Shown here in pieces: positions 41,457 to 50,516 of a stretch of 64,000 nt of DNA (position 1 is its first letter; each line of letters starts with the position of its first letter). A program made the position numbers and the translations under genes. The notes beneath the pieces are model-generated. The model did not search any database and was not told where the DNA came from. It saw only the letters and a program-made list of their open reading frames with translations. The DNA comes from Nonomuraea guangzhouensis (GTDB taxonomy: Bacteria; Actinomycetota; Actinomycetes; Streptosporangiales; Streptosporangiaceae), in NCBI RefSeq assembly GCF_019396345.1, contig NZ_JAHKRM010000014.1:248001-312000 (forward strand), read 5' to 3'.

Positions 41457-43508
41457 GTGGCGAACCGGCTGCTACCGCTGCTGCCCACGCATACATCTGG
41501 CCGATCGGCGATGACCTGCCGGTTCCGCTGCGGCAACGCTTGTGCGCACGACGTGGCCAACACCAGTGACAACCCCTACTTCGGCGACGTGGTCGCGCAG
41601 GCGATCTCCCGCAGGGGCATGCTCCGCGCCGGCACCCTGGGCGCCCTGGCCGCCGGGGTCGCCGGGGTCGGCCTCGCCGGAGCCGTGCCGGCCCTGGCCG
41701 AGCCTACGGAGCCGGAGGCCGAACTCTTGGGCCACTCCTCGGGGGACATCCGCTTCACCCCCGTGCCGCCGAACAAGGAGGACGCGCTGCGCGTCCCCGA
41801 CGGCTACACCTCGGCCGTCGTCGCGCGCTGGGGCGACCCCGTGACGGCCGACGCGCCCGCGTTCGACTTCGACAAGCAGAGCGCCGAGGCGCAGTCCAAG
41901 CAGTTCGGGTACAACTGCGACTTCGTCACGCTCTTCCCGATGGGCGCCAACCGCGGGCTGCTGTGGGTGAACCACGAGTACACCAACGAGAACCTGATGT
42001 TCCGCGGCTACACCACCGGCGCCGCCGCCACCGAGGAGCAGATCAAGATCGCGCTGGCCGCGCACGGCGGCTCGGTCGTGGAGATCGAGCGCGTACGCGG
42101 AACCGGCCAGTGGAAGCTGGTCACCAACGGCCGCAGGCGCTACAACCGGCGCATCACCGCCCAGACGCCGATGCGCTTCAGCGGCCCCGCCGCGGGCAGT
42201 GACCCGCTCAAGACCGCCGCCGACCCGGCGGGCCGCACCCCCGTCGGCATGCTGAACAACTGCTCCGGCGGATCGACGCCGTGGGGCACGGTGCTGACCG
42301 CCGAGGAGAACATCGACCAGTACTTCGTCAACGGCGACAAGGTGCCGGCGGCGCAGCTGCCGTACATCTCCCGCTACACGATCACGACCGGCACCCCGGC
42401 GAGCAACCGCCGGTTCGACCGCGTCGAGGAGCGCTTCGACCTGGCCAAGCACCCGAACGAGGCCAACAGGTTCGGCTGGGTCGTGGAGATCGACCCGTTC
42501 GACCCCGACTCGACGCCGGTCAAGCGGACCGCGCTGGGCCGCCTGAAGCACGAGGCCGCCAACACCACGCTGGCCCGCGACGGCCGCGTGGTCGTGTACA
42601 TGGGGGACGACTCCCGCTTCGAGTACATCTACAAGTTCGTCTCGAAGAACCGCTACATCCCCGGCAACGACCGGCACAACCGGAACCTGCTCGACGAGGG
42701 CACGCTCTACGTCGCCAAGTTCACCGGCGACAGCCCGGCCACCGAGATCGACGGGTCGGGCAAGCTGCCGTCCGACGGCGCCTTCGACGGCTCCGGCCAG
42801 TGGATCCCGCTGGTCTCGGGCGACAGGTCGTACGTGGACGGCATGACCGCCATCGAGGTGCTCGTCTACACCCGCGTCGCCGCCGACAAGGTGGGGGCGA
42901 CCAAGATGGACCGCCCCGAGGACATGGAGCGCAACCCGGTCACCGGCGGCGTGTACGTGGCGCTGACCAACAACACCAACCGCACCGCGGCCCAGGTCGA
43001 CGAGGCCAACCCGCGCCCGTCCAACAAGCACGGCCACGTGCTGGAGATCGTCGAGCGGCGCGACGACGCGGGGGAGAAGACGTTCGCCTGGTCGCTCCCG
43101 CTGATCTGCGGCGACCCGAACGACCCCGCGACCTACTTCGCCGGCTACGACAAGACGAAGGTCTCGCCGATCTCCTGCCCGGACAACGTGGCCTTCGACC
43201 GTGACGGCAACCTCTGGATCGCCACCGACGGCAACCAGCTCGGCAGCAACGACGGTATGTTCGTGATGCCGGTGCGCGGCAAGGAGCGCGGGCACCTGCG
43301 GCAGTTCCTCACGGTCCCGCTCGGCGCGGAGACCTGCGGGCCGATGGTCACCCCGGACCAGCGCAGCGTGTTCGTCGCGGTGCAGCACCCGGGCGAGCTG
43401 GACGGCGCCACCCCGGACAAGCCGGCCAGCCACTGGCCCGACGGTGACCAGCCGCGTCCGTCGGTCGCCGTGGTCTGGCACGCCAAGGGCCAGAAGGTCG
43501 GCGCTTGA
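41457..43508 (+). CDS. phoX: PhoX-type alkaline phosphatase, Tat-exported
   Basis: The 683-residue protein starts at GTG 41457 after GGAGGA. A Tat signal appears at about 52-83 (ISRRGMLRAGTLGALAAGVA), preceded by an unusual 50-residue N-terminal extension typical of PhoX. The beta-propeller shows WVNHEYTNEN, NNCSGGSTPWGTVLTAEEN, RFGWVVEIDP and LWIATDGNQLG, which include ligands of the PhoX iron-calcium centre. It releases phosphate from extracellular esters. The upstream PHO box predicts induction by phosphate starvation. Confidence 0.95.
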   Translation: MANRLLPLLPTHTSGRSAMTCRFRCGNACAHDVANTSDNPYFGDVVAQAISRRGMLRAGTLGALAAGVAGVGLAGAVPALAEPTEPEAELLGHSSGDIRFTPVPPNKEDALRVPDGYTSAVVARWGDPVTADAPAFDFDKQSAEAQSKQFGYNCDFVTLFPMGANRGLLWVNHEYTNENLMFRGYTTGAAATEEQIKIALAAHGGSVVEIERVRGTGQWKLVTNGRRRYNRRITAQTPMRFSGPAAGSDPLKTAADPAGRTPVGMLNNCSGGSTPWGTVLTAEENIDQYFVNGDKVPAAQLPYISRYTITTGTPASNRRFDRVEERFDLAKHPNEANRFGWVVEIDPFDPDSTPVKRTALGRLKHEAANTTLARDGRVVVYMGDDSRFEYIYKFVSKNRYIPGNDRHNRNLLDEGTLYVAKFTGDSPATEIDGSGKLPSDGAFDGSGQWIPLVSGDRSYVDGMTAIEVLVYTRVAADKVGATKMDRPEDMERNPVTGGVYVALTNNTNRTAAQVDEANPRPSNKHGHVLEIVERRDDAGEKTFAWSLPLICGDPNDPATYFAGYDKTKVSPISCPDNVAFDRDGNLWIATDGNQLGSNDGMFVMPVRGKERGHLRQFLTVPLGAETCGPMVTPDQRSVFVAVQHPGELDGATPDKPASHWPDGDQPRPSVAVVWHAKGQKVGA

Positions 43509-43535
43509 CCTCAAGTTAAGTTCAGCTCCTAAGCT
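43505..43535 (+). promoter_or_regulatory. MerR-type promoter with 19-bp spacer
   Basis: TTGACC (-35) and TAAGCT (-10) are separated by 19 bp holding the imperfect dyad CTCAAGTT/AAGTTCAG. The long spacer with a dyad is the hallmark of MerR-family activation. The start codon at 43543 is 8 bp beyond the -10, so the mRNA is probably leaderless. Confidence 0.7.
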
Positions 43536-43542
43536 GCCATGC

Positions 43543-45447
43543 ATGAGCATGGAAATGACCGCATGGCACCAGCTGTACTCGCTGAACAACCAGACGGAGC
43601 GTCGCCCGCTGTCCAGGGCGACGCTCCGTCGCGTCGCCGCCTTCGCCCGCCCGCACCGGCGAAGAGTGGTGCTCTTCCTGGTGTTGAGCGTGGTGATGGC
43701 GGCCTTGGCGGTGGTCTCGCCCGTCCTCGCGGGCCGGGTCGTCGACGCGATCGTCAAGGGCGAGGCGTTCGGCGTCGTGGCCGGGCTCGCCGGACTGATC
43801 GCCGTCCTCGCCCTGGCCGAGGCCGGGCTCGGGCTGCTGAACAGATGGCTGTCGGCGGGGCTCGGTGAAGGGCTGATCCTCGACCTGCGCACCGCGGTCT
43901 TCGACCACGTGCAGCGGATGCCGATCGCCTTCTTCACCAGGACCCGCACGGGCGCCCTGGTCAGCCGGTTGAACAACGACGTGATCGGCGCGCAGCGCGC
44001 CTTCACCGACACCCTGTCCAGCGTGGCGGGCAACGTCGTGACGCTCGTGCTGACCCTCATCGTGATGATCGGGATCTCCTGGCAGATCACGCTGCTCGCG
44101 CTGTTGCTGCTGCCGGTGTTCGTCCTGCCCGCCCGCCGGATGGGGACCAGGATCGCCCGGCTGAGGCGTGAGGCGGCCGACCACAACGCGGCCATGGGCA
44201 CGCAGATGACCGAGCGCTTCTCCGCGCCAGGCGCGACGCTGGTGAAGCTGTTCGGCCGGCCCGCCCGCGAGTCGGCGGAGTTCGCCAGCCGGGCCAGGCG
44301 GGTGCGTGACATCGGCGTGCGTACGGCCATGACGCAGTCGGTCTTCGTCACCGCGCTCACCCTGGTCTCCGCGCTGGCCCTGGCCCTCGTGTACGGCCTC
44401 GGCGGCTTCTACGCGCTGCGCGACCAGCTCGACGCCGGCTCGGTCGTGGCGCTGGCGCTGCTGCTCACCCGCCTGTACATGCCGCTGACCGCGCTGGCCA
44501 GCGCCAGGATGGACGTGATGAGCGCGCTGGTCAGCTTCGAGCGGGTCTTCGAGGTACTCGACCTCGAACCGCTCATCAAGGAACGGCCGGGCGCGGTCCA
44601 AGTCCCCGACGGGCCGGTCTCGGTGGAGTTCGACGACGTGCGCTTCGCCTACCCCTCGGCCGACAAGGTCTCGCTCGCCTCGCTGGAGGAGGTCGCCGTG
44701 CTCGACTCGCGCGGCGGGGCCGAGGTGCTGCACGGCGTCTCCTTCACCGCCGAACCGGGGCAGATGGTCGCCCTCGTGGGCTCCTCGGGTGCGGGCAAGT
44801 CGACGATCGCCCAGCTCCTGCCGAGGCTGTACGACGCCGACTCCGGGTCCGTACGGATCGGCGGCGTGGACGTGAAGGACCTGACCGCCGACTCGATCCG
44901 CGACACGCTCGGCATGGTGACCCAGGACGGGCACCTGTTCCACGAGACGATCAGGGCCAACCTGCTGCTGGCTCAGCCCGAGGCCGACGAGGCCGAGCTG
45001 TGGGAGGTGCTCGGCCGGGCCAGGCTGGCCACGCTGATCGAGTCCCTGCCCGACGGCCTCGACACCGTGGTCGGCGAGCGCGGCTACCGGCTGTCGGGCG
45101 GCGAGCGCCAGCGGCTGACGATCGCCCGGCTGCTGCTGGCCAGGCCCAGGGTGGTGATCCTGGACGAGGCCACCGCGGCGCTCGACTCCACCTCGGAGGC
45201 GGCGGTGCAGGAGGCGCTGGGCGAGGCCCTGCAGGGCCGGACCGCCGTGGTGATCGCGCACCGCCTCTCCACGATCCGCGCGGCCGACGTCATCCTGGTG
45301 ATCGAGGACGGGCGGGTGGTCGAGCGGGGCACGCACACCGAGCTGCTCGCGGCCGGGGGGCGGTATGAGGAGCTGTACCGCACCCAGTTCGCCGACCCGC
45401 TGATCGAGGAGGCCATCGACGAGGCCGCCGCCGTCGCCGCGCGCTAA
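43543..45447 (+). CDS. ABC exporter, fused permease-ATPase
   Basis: The 634-residue half-transporter has a six-helix type 1 exporter domain (about 30-330) followed by an ATPase: Walker A VGSSGAGKSTIAQLL, signature YRLSGGERQRLTIARLLL, Walker B VVILDEATAALD and switch HRLSTIRAADV. It probably forms a homodimer to extrude lipids or drugs. No ribosome site is present, and the upstream MerR-type promoter would give a leaderless transcript. Its stop shares CTAA with the convergent MFS gene. Confidence 0.95.
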   Translation: MSMEMTAWHQLYSLNNQTERRPLSRATLRRVAAFARPHRRRVVLFLVLSVVMAALAVVSPVLAGRVVDAIVKGEAFGVVAGLAGLIAVLALAEAGLGLLNRWLSAGLGEGLILDLRTAVFDHVQRMPIAFFTRTRTGALVSRLNNDVIGAQRAFTDTLSSVAGNVVTLVLTLIVMIGISWQITLLALLLLPVFVLPARRMGTRIARLRREAADHNAAMGTQMTERFSAPGATLVKLFGRPARESAEFASRARRVRDIGVRTAMTQSVFVTALTLVSALALALVYGLGGFYALRDQLDAGSVVALALLLTRLYMPLTALASARMDVMSALVSFERVFEVLDLEPLIKERPGAVQVPDGPVSVEFDDVRFAYPSADKVSLASLEEVAVLDSRGGAEVLHGVSFTAEPGQMVALVGSSGAGKSTIAQLLPRLYDADSGSVRIGGVDVKDLTADSIRDTLGMVTQDGHLFHETIRANLLLAQPEADEAELWEVLGRARLATLIESLPDGLDTVVGERGYRLSGGERQRLTIARLLLARPRVVILDEATAALDSTSEAAVQEALGEALQGRTAVVIAHRLSTIRAADVILVIEDGRVVERGTHTELLAAGGRYEELYRTQFADPLIEEAIDEAAAVAAR

Positions 45448-46871
45448 CCGATTGTCGAGTGCTCTCGCTGGTCGGCGCTCGGCTGCTGGTCCGCCTGGCC
45501 GCTCGTACGGCGGGTGCGCAGGGCGTACAGGCTGACCGGGACCGCCGCCAGGACGAGCACGGCCGCCAGCACCAGCGTGAACTGGTAGGCGTCGAGGAAG
45601 GCGGTCAGCGGCGGCTGGTCGCTGGCGCTCTGCCTGGAGTTCAGGATGGCGCCCAGGACGGTGATGCCGAGCAGCCCGAACACCTCGCGTGACACGTTCA
45701 GGACCCCGGAGGCCACGCCCGACCTGCCCGCGGGCATGCTGGTGAGGATCGCCGAGGTCAGGGGCACCAGCAGGCCGCCGCCCAGGCCGTACAGCAGGAA
45801 CCAGGGCAGGACGTCGCCGTAGCCGCCGTCGGCGCCGATCCCGGAGAGCATGAGGATGCCGCCGCCCATCAGCGCCATGCCGAGCGCGACGGTCGGGCCG
45901 ATGCCCAGCCGCGCGCTGATCCGCTGCGACAGGATCGCCATGACCGCCATGAGCAGGGCCATCGGCACGAACGCGGCGCCGGCCTCGGTGGGGGAGAAGG
46001 CCAGCACGTTCTGCAGCCAGAGGGCGCTGAAGAAGTAGATGCCGAACACGCCGAACGACCAGATGCCCATGGTGACCAGGCCGCCGCTGAACGCCCTTGC
46101 CCGGAACAGAGACAGGTCGATCATCGGCTCCGCGGCCCGCGCCTCGACGAGCAGGAACGCCAGCGCCGCAGCGAGCGAGAGGCCGAAGGCGGCGAGGATC
46201 TCCGGCGAGGTCCAGCCGGCGCCGTCGCCCTCGATCAGCGCGTACGTCAGAGCGAACAACGCGAGCGCCGAGGTGGCCAGGCCCGCCAGGTCGAGGCTGC
46301 GCCGTACCCGGGTGAAGGCGGGACGGACGGCCCAGAGCGCCAGACCCAGCGTGAGGCTTCCGATCGGCACGTTGATCAGGTAGATCCAGCCCCAGTGCAG
46401 GTGCTCGCTGATGAAGCCACCGGTCACCGGGCCGAGCGCCATCGACAGCGCGCCGGAGGCGCTCCAGATGCCCACGGCCCGGCCACGCTCGCCCGGGTCG
46501 GGGAAGATCTGCGTCAGCAACGCCAGCGCCGTCGGCGTGAGCAGCGCCGCGCCGAACCCCTGCACCGCGCGGGCGGCGATCAGCGTGGTGCCGTCACCGG
46601 CCAGCCCGGCGGCGAAGGACGACAGGGTGAAGATCACCAAGCCGGTCGTGAAGACCCGCCTGGCCCCGAACACGTCCGCCAACCGGCCGCCGACCAGCAT
46701 GAGCCCGGCGAACACCAGGATGTAGCCGCTCACGATCCACTCCAGACCGGAGATCGTCAGCTGGAGCTCTCGCTGGATCGTCGGCAGCGCGACGTTGGCG
46801 AGGTTGTTGTCGAGGTAGGTCATGAAAGTCCCGAGCGTCACCGCGGTGAGCGCCCACCATCTCCGGTCCAC
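45444..46871 (-). CDS. MFS multidrug transporter, DHA2 (14-TM) family
   Basis: The 475-residue exporter has motif A-like GGRLADVFGARRVF, antiporter motif C GPVTGGFISEHLHW, and about 14 helices (first LTAVTLGTFMTYLDNNLANV with the Asp of the family). It expels drugs in exchange for protons. Start GTG 46871 has AGGAG. It is divergent from a TetR gene across operators at 46881-46928, the usual arrangement for a repressor and its efflux pump. Confidence 0.93.
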   Translation of the reverse strand: MDRRWWALTAVTLGTFMTYLDNNLANVALPTIQRELQLTISGLEWIVSGYILVFAGLMLVGGRLADVFGARRVFTTGLVIFTLSSFAAGLAGDGTTLIAARAVQGFGAALLTPTALALLTQIFPDPGERGRAVGIWSASGALSMALGPVTGGFISEHLHWGWIYLINVPIGSLTLGLALWAVRPAFTRVRRSLDLAGLATSALALFALTYALIEGDGAGWTSPEILAAFGLSLAAALAFLLVEARAAEPMIDLSLFRARAFSGGLVTMGIWSFGVFGIYFFSALWLQNVLAFSPTEAGAAFVPMALLMAVMAILSQRISARLGIGPTVALGMALMGGGILMLSGIGADGGYGDVLPWFLLYGLGGGLLVPLTSAILTSMPAGRSGVASGVLNVSREVFGLLGITVLGAILNSRQSASDQPPLTAFLDAYQFTLVLAAVLVLAAVPVSLYALRTRRTSGQADQQPSADQREHSTIG

Positions 46872-46880
46872 GTCTGTCTC

Positions 46881-46928
46881 CTATACGTCGTACTTGTACG
46901 TCGTATAGTGAACTTGTACGGCGTATAG
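46881..46928. promoter_or_regulatory. TetR operators between MFS and tetR genes
   Basis: CTATACGTCGTAC-TT-GTACGTCGTATAG is an inverted repeat with one mismatch (46881-46908), and GTACGGCGTATAG (46916-46928) is a third half-site. They cover the divergent promoter region. Confidence 0.75.
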
Positions 46929-46940
46929 TTGTCAACCGTG

Positions 46941-47594
46941 ATGGGAAAACTGACCGCGAGGGCCATCGTCGAGCGGGCCCTGGAGATCGGTGACACCGAA
47001 GGGCTCGACGCCGTGACGATCAGACGCCTGGCGGCCGACCTGGGCGTGACGCCGATGGCCCTCTACTGGCACTTCAAGAACAAGGACCAGCTGCTCATCG
47101 GCATGGCGGACCACCTGATCCTGGACTTCGTGGTCAAGGGCGGCGAGGACCGCCCGTGGCGCGACCGGCTGCGGGAGCTGGTCGAGGGCCTGGTCCGGGT
47201 CCTGCGCACCCACCCTTGCGCGAAGAACGTGCTGGAGCAGGTGGACCAGGGCGCGGTGCCCAGCTTCCTCGCGGTCTGGGACGAGGCCCTCGGCCTGGCA
47301 CGGACGGCGGGGTTCAGCGTGGAGGAGTGCTGCCTGATCTCCAAGTATCTGCTGCAGAGCGCCATCTCCATCGCCGACGCCCCGGTCCACTTCCGCTCCG
47401 GCCACACCGCCGAGGAGATCGCCGAGATCGTCCGGGTGAAGCGGCTGAACCTGCAGTCACTGCCGGCCGAAAATTACCCGAACCTGGTGGAGATGGCGGG
47501 CCCGATGGTCGAGGGGATGACCGCCGACTTCTACGACTCGTTCGGCGTGGACCTGGTGGTCGGCGGCGTGGAGGCGCTGGCGGCCAAGCGTTAG
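46941..47594 (+). CDS. TetR-family repressor of efflux genes
   Basis: The product is about 217 residues with HTH DAVTIRRLAADLGVTPMALY, then WHFKNKDQLL, and a TetR_C-type ligand domain. Classic TetA/TetR-like organisation with the divergent MFS exporter suggests drug-inducible derepression. ATG 46941 or GTG 46938 is the start; no strong ribosome site is seen. Related operator sequence occurs at 49788-49804 before a second MFS gene, so the regulator may control both. Confidence 0.9.
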   Translation: MGKLTARAIVERALEIGDTEGLDAVTIRRLAADLGVTPMALYWHFKNKDQLLIGMADHLILDFVVKGGEDRPWRDRLRELVEGLVRVLRTHPCAKNVLEQVDQGAVPSFLAVWDEALGLARTAGFSVEECCLISKYLLQSAISIADAPVHFRSGHTAEEIAEIVRVKRLNLQSLPAENYPNLVEMAGPMVEGMTADFYDSFGVDLVVGGVEALAAKR

Positions 47595-47604
47595 AGTGCC
47601 GATC

Positions 47605-48351
47605 ATGGCATTCGAGCTGGTCTGCGAGATCGAACCCCCTACGAAACCTGATCTGAAGCACGTCCGGCACCAGATCGGCACGATGAGCAAGATCGCGCAC
47701 TCGTTCCTCATCCCCGACAACCACATCGGCCGGGCGACCGTGTCCAGCGTGGCCGTCGCGCACGAGGTCGAGGCGATGGGCGGGCGGAGCATCGCCTGCC
47801 TCAACTCCCGTGACCGCAACCTGCTCGGGTTCCGGCGCGATCTGCTGACGGCCGCGGCCTATGGGGTCGACCAGTTCCTGTTCGTCTACGGGGACAAGCC
47901 GGCCAGCGGTGGCCGGACCAGTGACCTGACCGTGCGCTCGATGATCGACGAGGCCAGGGACTTCGACGGCGGGTTCCGCGTCGGCGCGGCGGCCGGGCTG
48001 CGGCCGCTGCCCGCCTGGAAGCGCGCGGCCGACTTCCTGTTCCTCCAGGTCGGCTTCTCGCTGGAGGCCCTGCTGCGCTGGCGCGAGGCCAACCAGGTCG
48101 ACGTGCCGGTCTACGCGGGCGTGATGGTCCTGGCCAGCGAAAGCCACGCCCGCGCCTTGGCCGCCGCCATCCCCGACATCGCCATCCCCGACCCGCTGAT
48201 CCGCGCGGTGGCCGCCGACCGCATGGCGGGCGTGGCGGCGGCCTGCGAGCAGGTCCTGGCCATCCGCGACTCAGGCGCCTTCGACGGCGTCCACCTGATC
48301 CCGGTCAGCCGCTACCGCGACGTCGAATCGAGGCTGGCCGCCGCGCTCTGA
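47605..48351 (+). CDS. Methylenetetrahydrofolate reductase-like protein
   Basis: The 248-residue single-domain barrel has an N-terminal strand-Glu pattern (FELVCEIEPPTKPD), then IGRATVSSVAVAHEVEAMGG, RSIACLNSRDRNLLGFRRDL and a GDKP loop (FLFVYGDKPASGGR), as in MetF-type enzymes. It is shorter than standard MetF (about 290). It may reduce methylene-THF or act on another folate. It is 10 bp after tetR, possibly a fused transcript, and its end overlaps the convergent MFS by 40 bp. Confidence 0.75.
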   Translation: MAFELVCEIEPPTKPDLKHVRHQIGTMSKIAHSFLIPDNHIGRATVSSVAVAHEVEAMGGRSIACLNSRDRNLLGFRRDLLTAAAYGVDQFLFVYGDKPASGGRTSDLTVRSMIDEARDFDGGFRVGAAAGLRPLPAWKRAADFLFLQVGFSLEALLRWREANQVDVPVYAGVMVLASESHARALAAAIPDIAIPDPLIRAVAADRMAGVAAACEQVLAIRDSGAFDGVHLIPVSRYRDVESRLAAAL

Positions 48352-49775
48352 GACCGGGCCAGCGAGGCGAACAACGTGCCGGTCAGGGCGACGGCGAACA
48401 GCAGCGCGTACGTCCGCTCGAACCCGTGCATCACCTGCCCCACCGCCACCGGCGACAGCTTGGCCAGTGTCCCCGCGTACACCTGGGCCCGTTCGACCGG
48501 GCCGACCGAGCCTGCCAGGACGCTCAGGGACACGCCCACGCTGATCACGATCCCCACGTTCATGATCATCACCCGGAACCCGTTCACCACCCCCAGGCTC
48601 CCGCGCGGCAGCGCCCGCATGACCTGCGTGGTGTTGCCGGTCAGGAACGTGCCGCTCCCGCACCCGGCCACGAACAGACCGACCCCGATGATCCAGTACG
48701 GCGTGGCGGGGTCGGCCGTCAGCATCAGGATGCCCAGGCCCAGGGCGCTCATCAGCGTGCCGCCGATCGACAGGAAGTACGGGGAGATCTTCAGCGAGCC
48801 CGCGAGCGGCGAGGCCAGGGCCATGCCGACCGGCACCGGCAGCACGCTCAGCCCGGCGGTGAAGGCGTCCACGCCCCTGGCCGCCTGGAAGTACAGCGCC
48901 ACGACCAGGATCAGCGCCGCGCGGGCCAGCGCATTGCAGAACGAGGCCAGGTTCGCGAAGGCCAGCAGCCGCCCGCCGAACAGCCGCAGGTCGAGCACCG
49001 GATGCGCGGCCCGGCGCTCCACCAGTACGATCAGCGGCACCAGCACCACGAACACCGCAGCCCCGATCAGCACGGTGGGACTCGACAGCCCGGCCGAGCC
49101 CGCCTCGGACAGGGCGATCAGCGCGGCCGAGAGCGCGCCGAACAGCAGCGCGTTGCCCAGCGCGTCCACCGGTTCGCGTGGGCCACGGGGCATCTTGCGC
49201 AGGACGACCGCGCCCCAGGTCAGAGCGATCAGGCCGGCCGGCACGTTCACCCAGAAGATCCACTGCCAGCCGGCCGTCTCCGCGATGAGGCCGCCCAGCG
49301 TCGGCCCGGCGAGCTGCGCCACGGACAGGGTGCCGATGTAGACGCCCATGCCCTGGCTGAGCCGGTCGGGCGGGAACGCGTCGGTGATGATGACCGTGCC
49401 GTTGGCCAGGATCATCGCGGCGCCGATCGCCTGCAGCACGCGCATGGCGACCAGGAACCACACGCCCGGCGACAGCCCGGCCAGCAGCGAGGCCACGGTG
49501 AACAGCGCGAACCCCGTCAGGTAGATCTCCCGCCTGCCGAGCAGGTCGGCCACCCGCCCGAAGAACACCAGGCTCGCGGTGTTGACCAGCAGGAACGACA
49601 GCAGGATCCAGCCCGACTCGAACGCGCCGGCGTGGAAGTGCCGCACCACCGAGGGCAGCGCGACGTTCAGCGTGCTGCCGGCGATGCCGATGAGGACGAG
49701 CCCCAGGCTCGTCACGGAACACACGCGCCAGGCATAGCGGAGACGGCTGTCGTAATCGGGGGAGACCGCGACCAT
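48312..49775 (-). CDS. MFS transporter, DHA2/EmrB-like
   Basis: The product is about 487 residues with 14 hydrophobic helices (first VCSVTSLGLVLIGIAGSTLN). It has motif A (GRVADLLGRREIYLTGFALF), antiporter motif C-like GPTLGGLIAETAG, and further helices. It probably exports drugs or toxic metabolites. ATG 49775 is chosen; GTG 49784 is open upstream. An operator-like palindrome at 49788-49804 shares its core with the one near the previous MFS gene. Confidence 0.9.
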   Translation of the reverse strand: MVAVSPDYDSRLRYAWRVCSVTSLGLVLIGIAGSTLNVALPSVVRHFHAGAFESGWILLSFLLVNTASLVFFGRVADLLGRREIYLTGFALFTVASLLAGLSPGVWFLVAMRVLQAIGAAMILANGTVIITDAFPPDRLSQGMGVYIGTLSVAQLAGPTLGGLIAETAGWQWIFWVNVPAGLIALTWGAVVLRKMPRGPREPVDALGNALLFGALSAALIALSEAGSAGLSSPTVLIGAAVFVVLVPLIVLVERRAAHPVLDLRLFGGRLLAFANLASFCNALARAALILVVALYFQAARGVDAFTAGLSVLPVPVGMALASPLAGSLKISPYFLSIGGTLMSALGLGILMLTADPATPYWIIGVGLFVAGCGSGTFLTGNTTQVMRALPRGSLGVVNGFRVMIMNVGIVISVGVSLSVLAGSVGPVERAQVYAGTLAKLSPVAVGQVMHGFERTYALLFAVALTGTLFASLARSQSAAASLDSTSR

Positions 49776-49787
49776 GCCCTCCACTAT

Positions 49788-49804
49788 GACGTACGACGTA
49801 CGTC
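49788..49804. promoter_or_regulatory. Operator-like repeat upstream of second MFS gene
   Basis: GACGTACGACGTACGTC is a near-perfect palindrome 13 bp before the start codon. On the other strand it contains GTACGTCGTAC, the core of the TetR operator at 46891-46904. Confidence 0.6.
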
Positions 49805-49821
49805 CGATTTGTCGCAGGTGG

Positions 49822-50484
49822 TCACCTGGCCCGCTTGCGCAGCCCTTCGAGATCGTGGATCACCACGCGCCGCCGCCCGGTCTCGATCAGCCCACGGTCG
49901 CGCAGCGTCCGCAGCGCCTTGCTGACCGCCTCGCGCGAGGCCCCGGTCCACCCGGCCAGCTCGTCCTGCGAGAGCGGCAGCGCCACGCGTACGCCGCTGT
50001 TGGTCTTCTCGCCGTAACGCTCGGCCAGCTCGATCAGCCTGGTCGCCACCCGGCCCGTGGTGTCGAACGCGCCGTACTCGATCCGCTTCCTGTCGGCGTC
50101 GCGCAGCCGCCCCGTGACGAGCTGCATGAGCAGTACGGCGATGCGCCCGTGCTCCTGCAGGAACGCGGGGAAGTCGCGGATCACCATGCCCGCGATCGGC
50201 TCCAGCGCGGTGACCGTGGCCGAACGCGGGGAGCCGTCGATGGCCGACATCTCGCCGAGCAGCGCGCCCGGCCCCCGTACGGCCAGGACGACCTCGGTGC
50301 CGCTGCTCGTGTGCGACGACACCTTCACCCGGCCCTCGGTCAGCACGAGCACCCAGTCGGAGGTGTCGCCCTCGCTCATCACGGTCGTTCCGCGATCCCA
50401 CCTGCGCGGGCGTCCCGCCGTGCGCATCTCCTCGACCTCGTCGGCTGTGAGCATGGAGAGGAACTCGCCGGGATCTGGGTTCAT
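49822..50484 (-). CDS. Crp/Fnr-family transcriptional regulator
   Basis: The 220-residue protein has a cyclic-nucleotide-binding barrel with GALLGEMSAIDGSPRSATVT, a phosphate-binding-cassette-like site, and a C-terminal HTH (LSQDELAGWTGASREAVSKA, then RTLRDRGLIETGRRRVV). It probably binds cAMP. It is directly downstream of a class III cyclase gene on the same strand (33 bp), which suggests a local cAMP circuit. The start ATG 50484 is clear. Confidence 0.92.
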   Translation of the reverse strand: MNPDPGEFLSMLTADEVEEMRTAGRPRRWDRGTTVMSEGDTSDWVLVLTEGRVKVSSHTSSGTEVVLAVRGPGALLGEMSAIDGSPRSATVTALEPIAGMVIRDFPAFLQEHGRIAVLLMQLVTGRLRDADRKRIEYGAFDTTGRVATRLIELAERYGEKTNSGVRVALPLSQDELAGWTGASREAVSKALRTLRDRGLIETGRRRVVIHDLEGLRKRAR

Positions 50485-50516
50485 GCGCCGATTATGTCGG
50501 TACGAACACCGCCCAT

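Noticed and set aside
41472..44360. A 962-codon leftward open frame opposite phoX and the ABC exporter
   Set aside because: The translation is a low-complexity antisense of two well-supported genes; long antisense frames are expected at this GC content.
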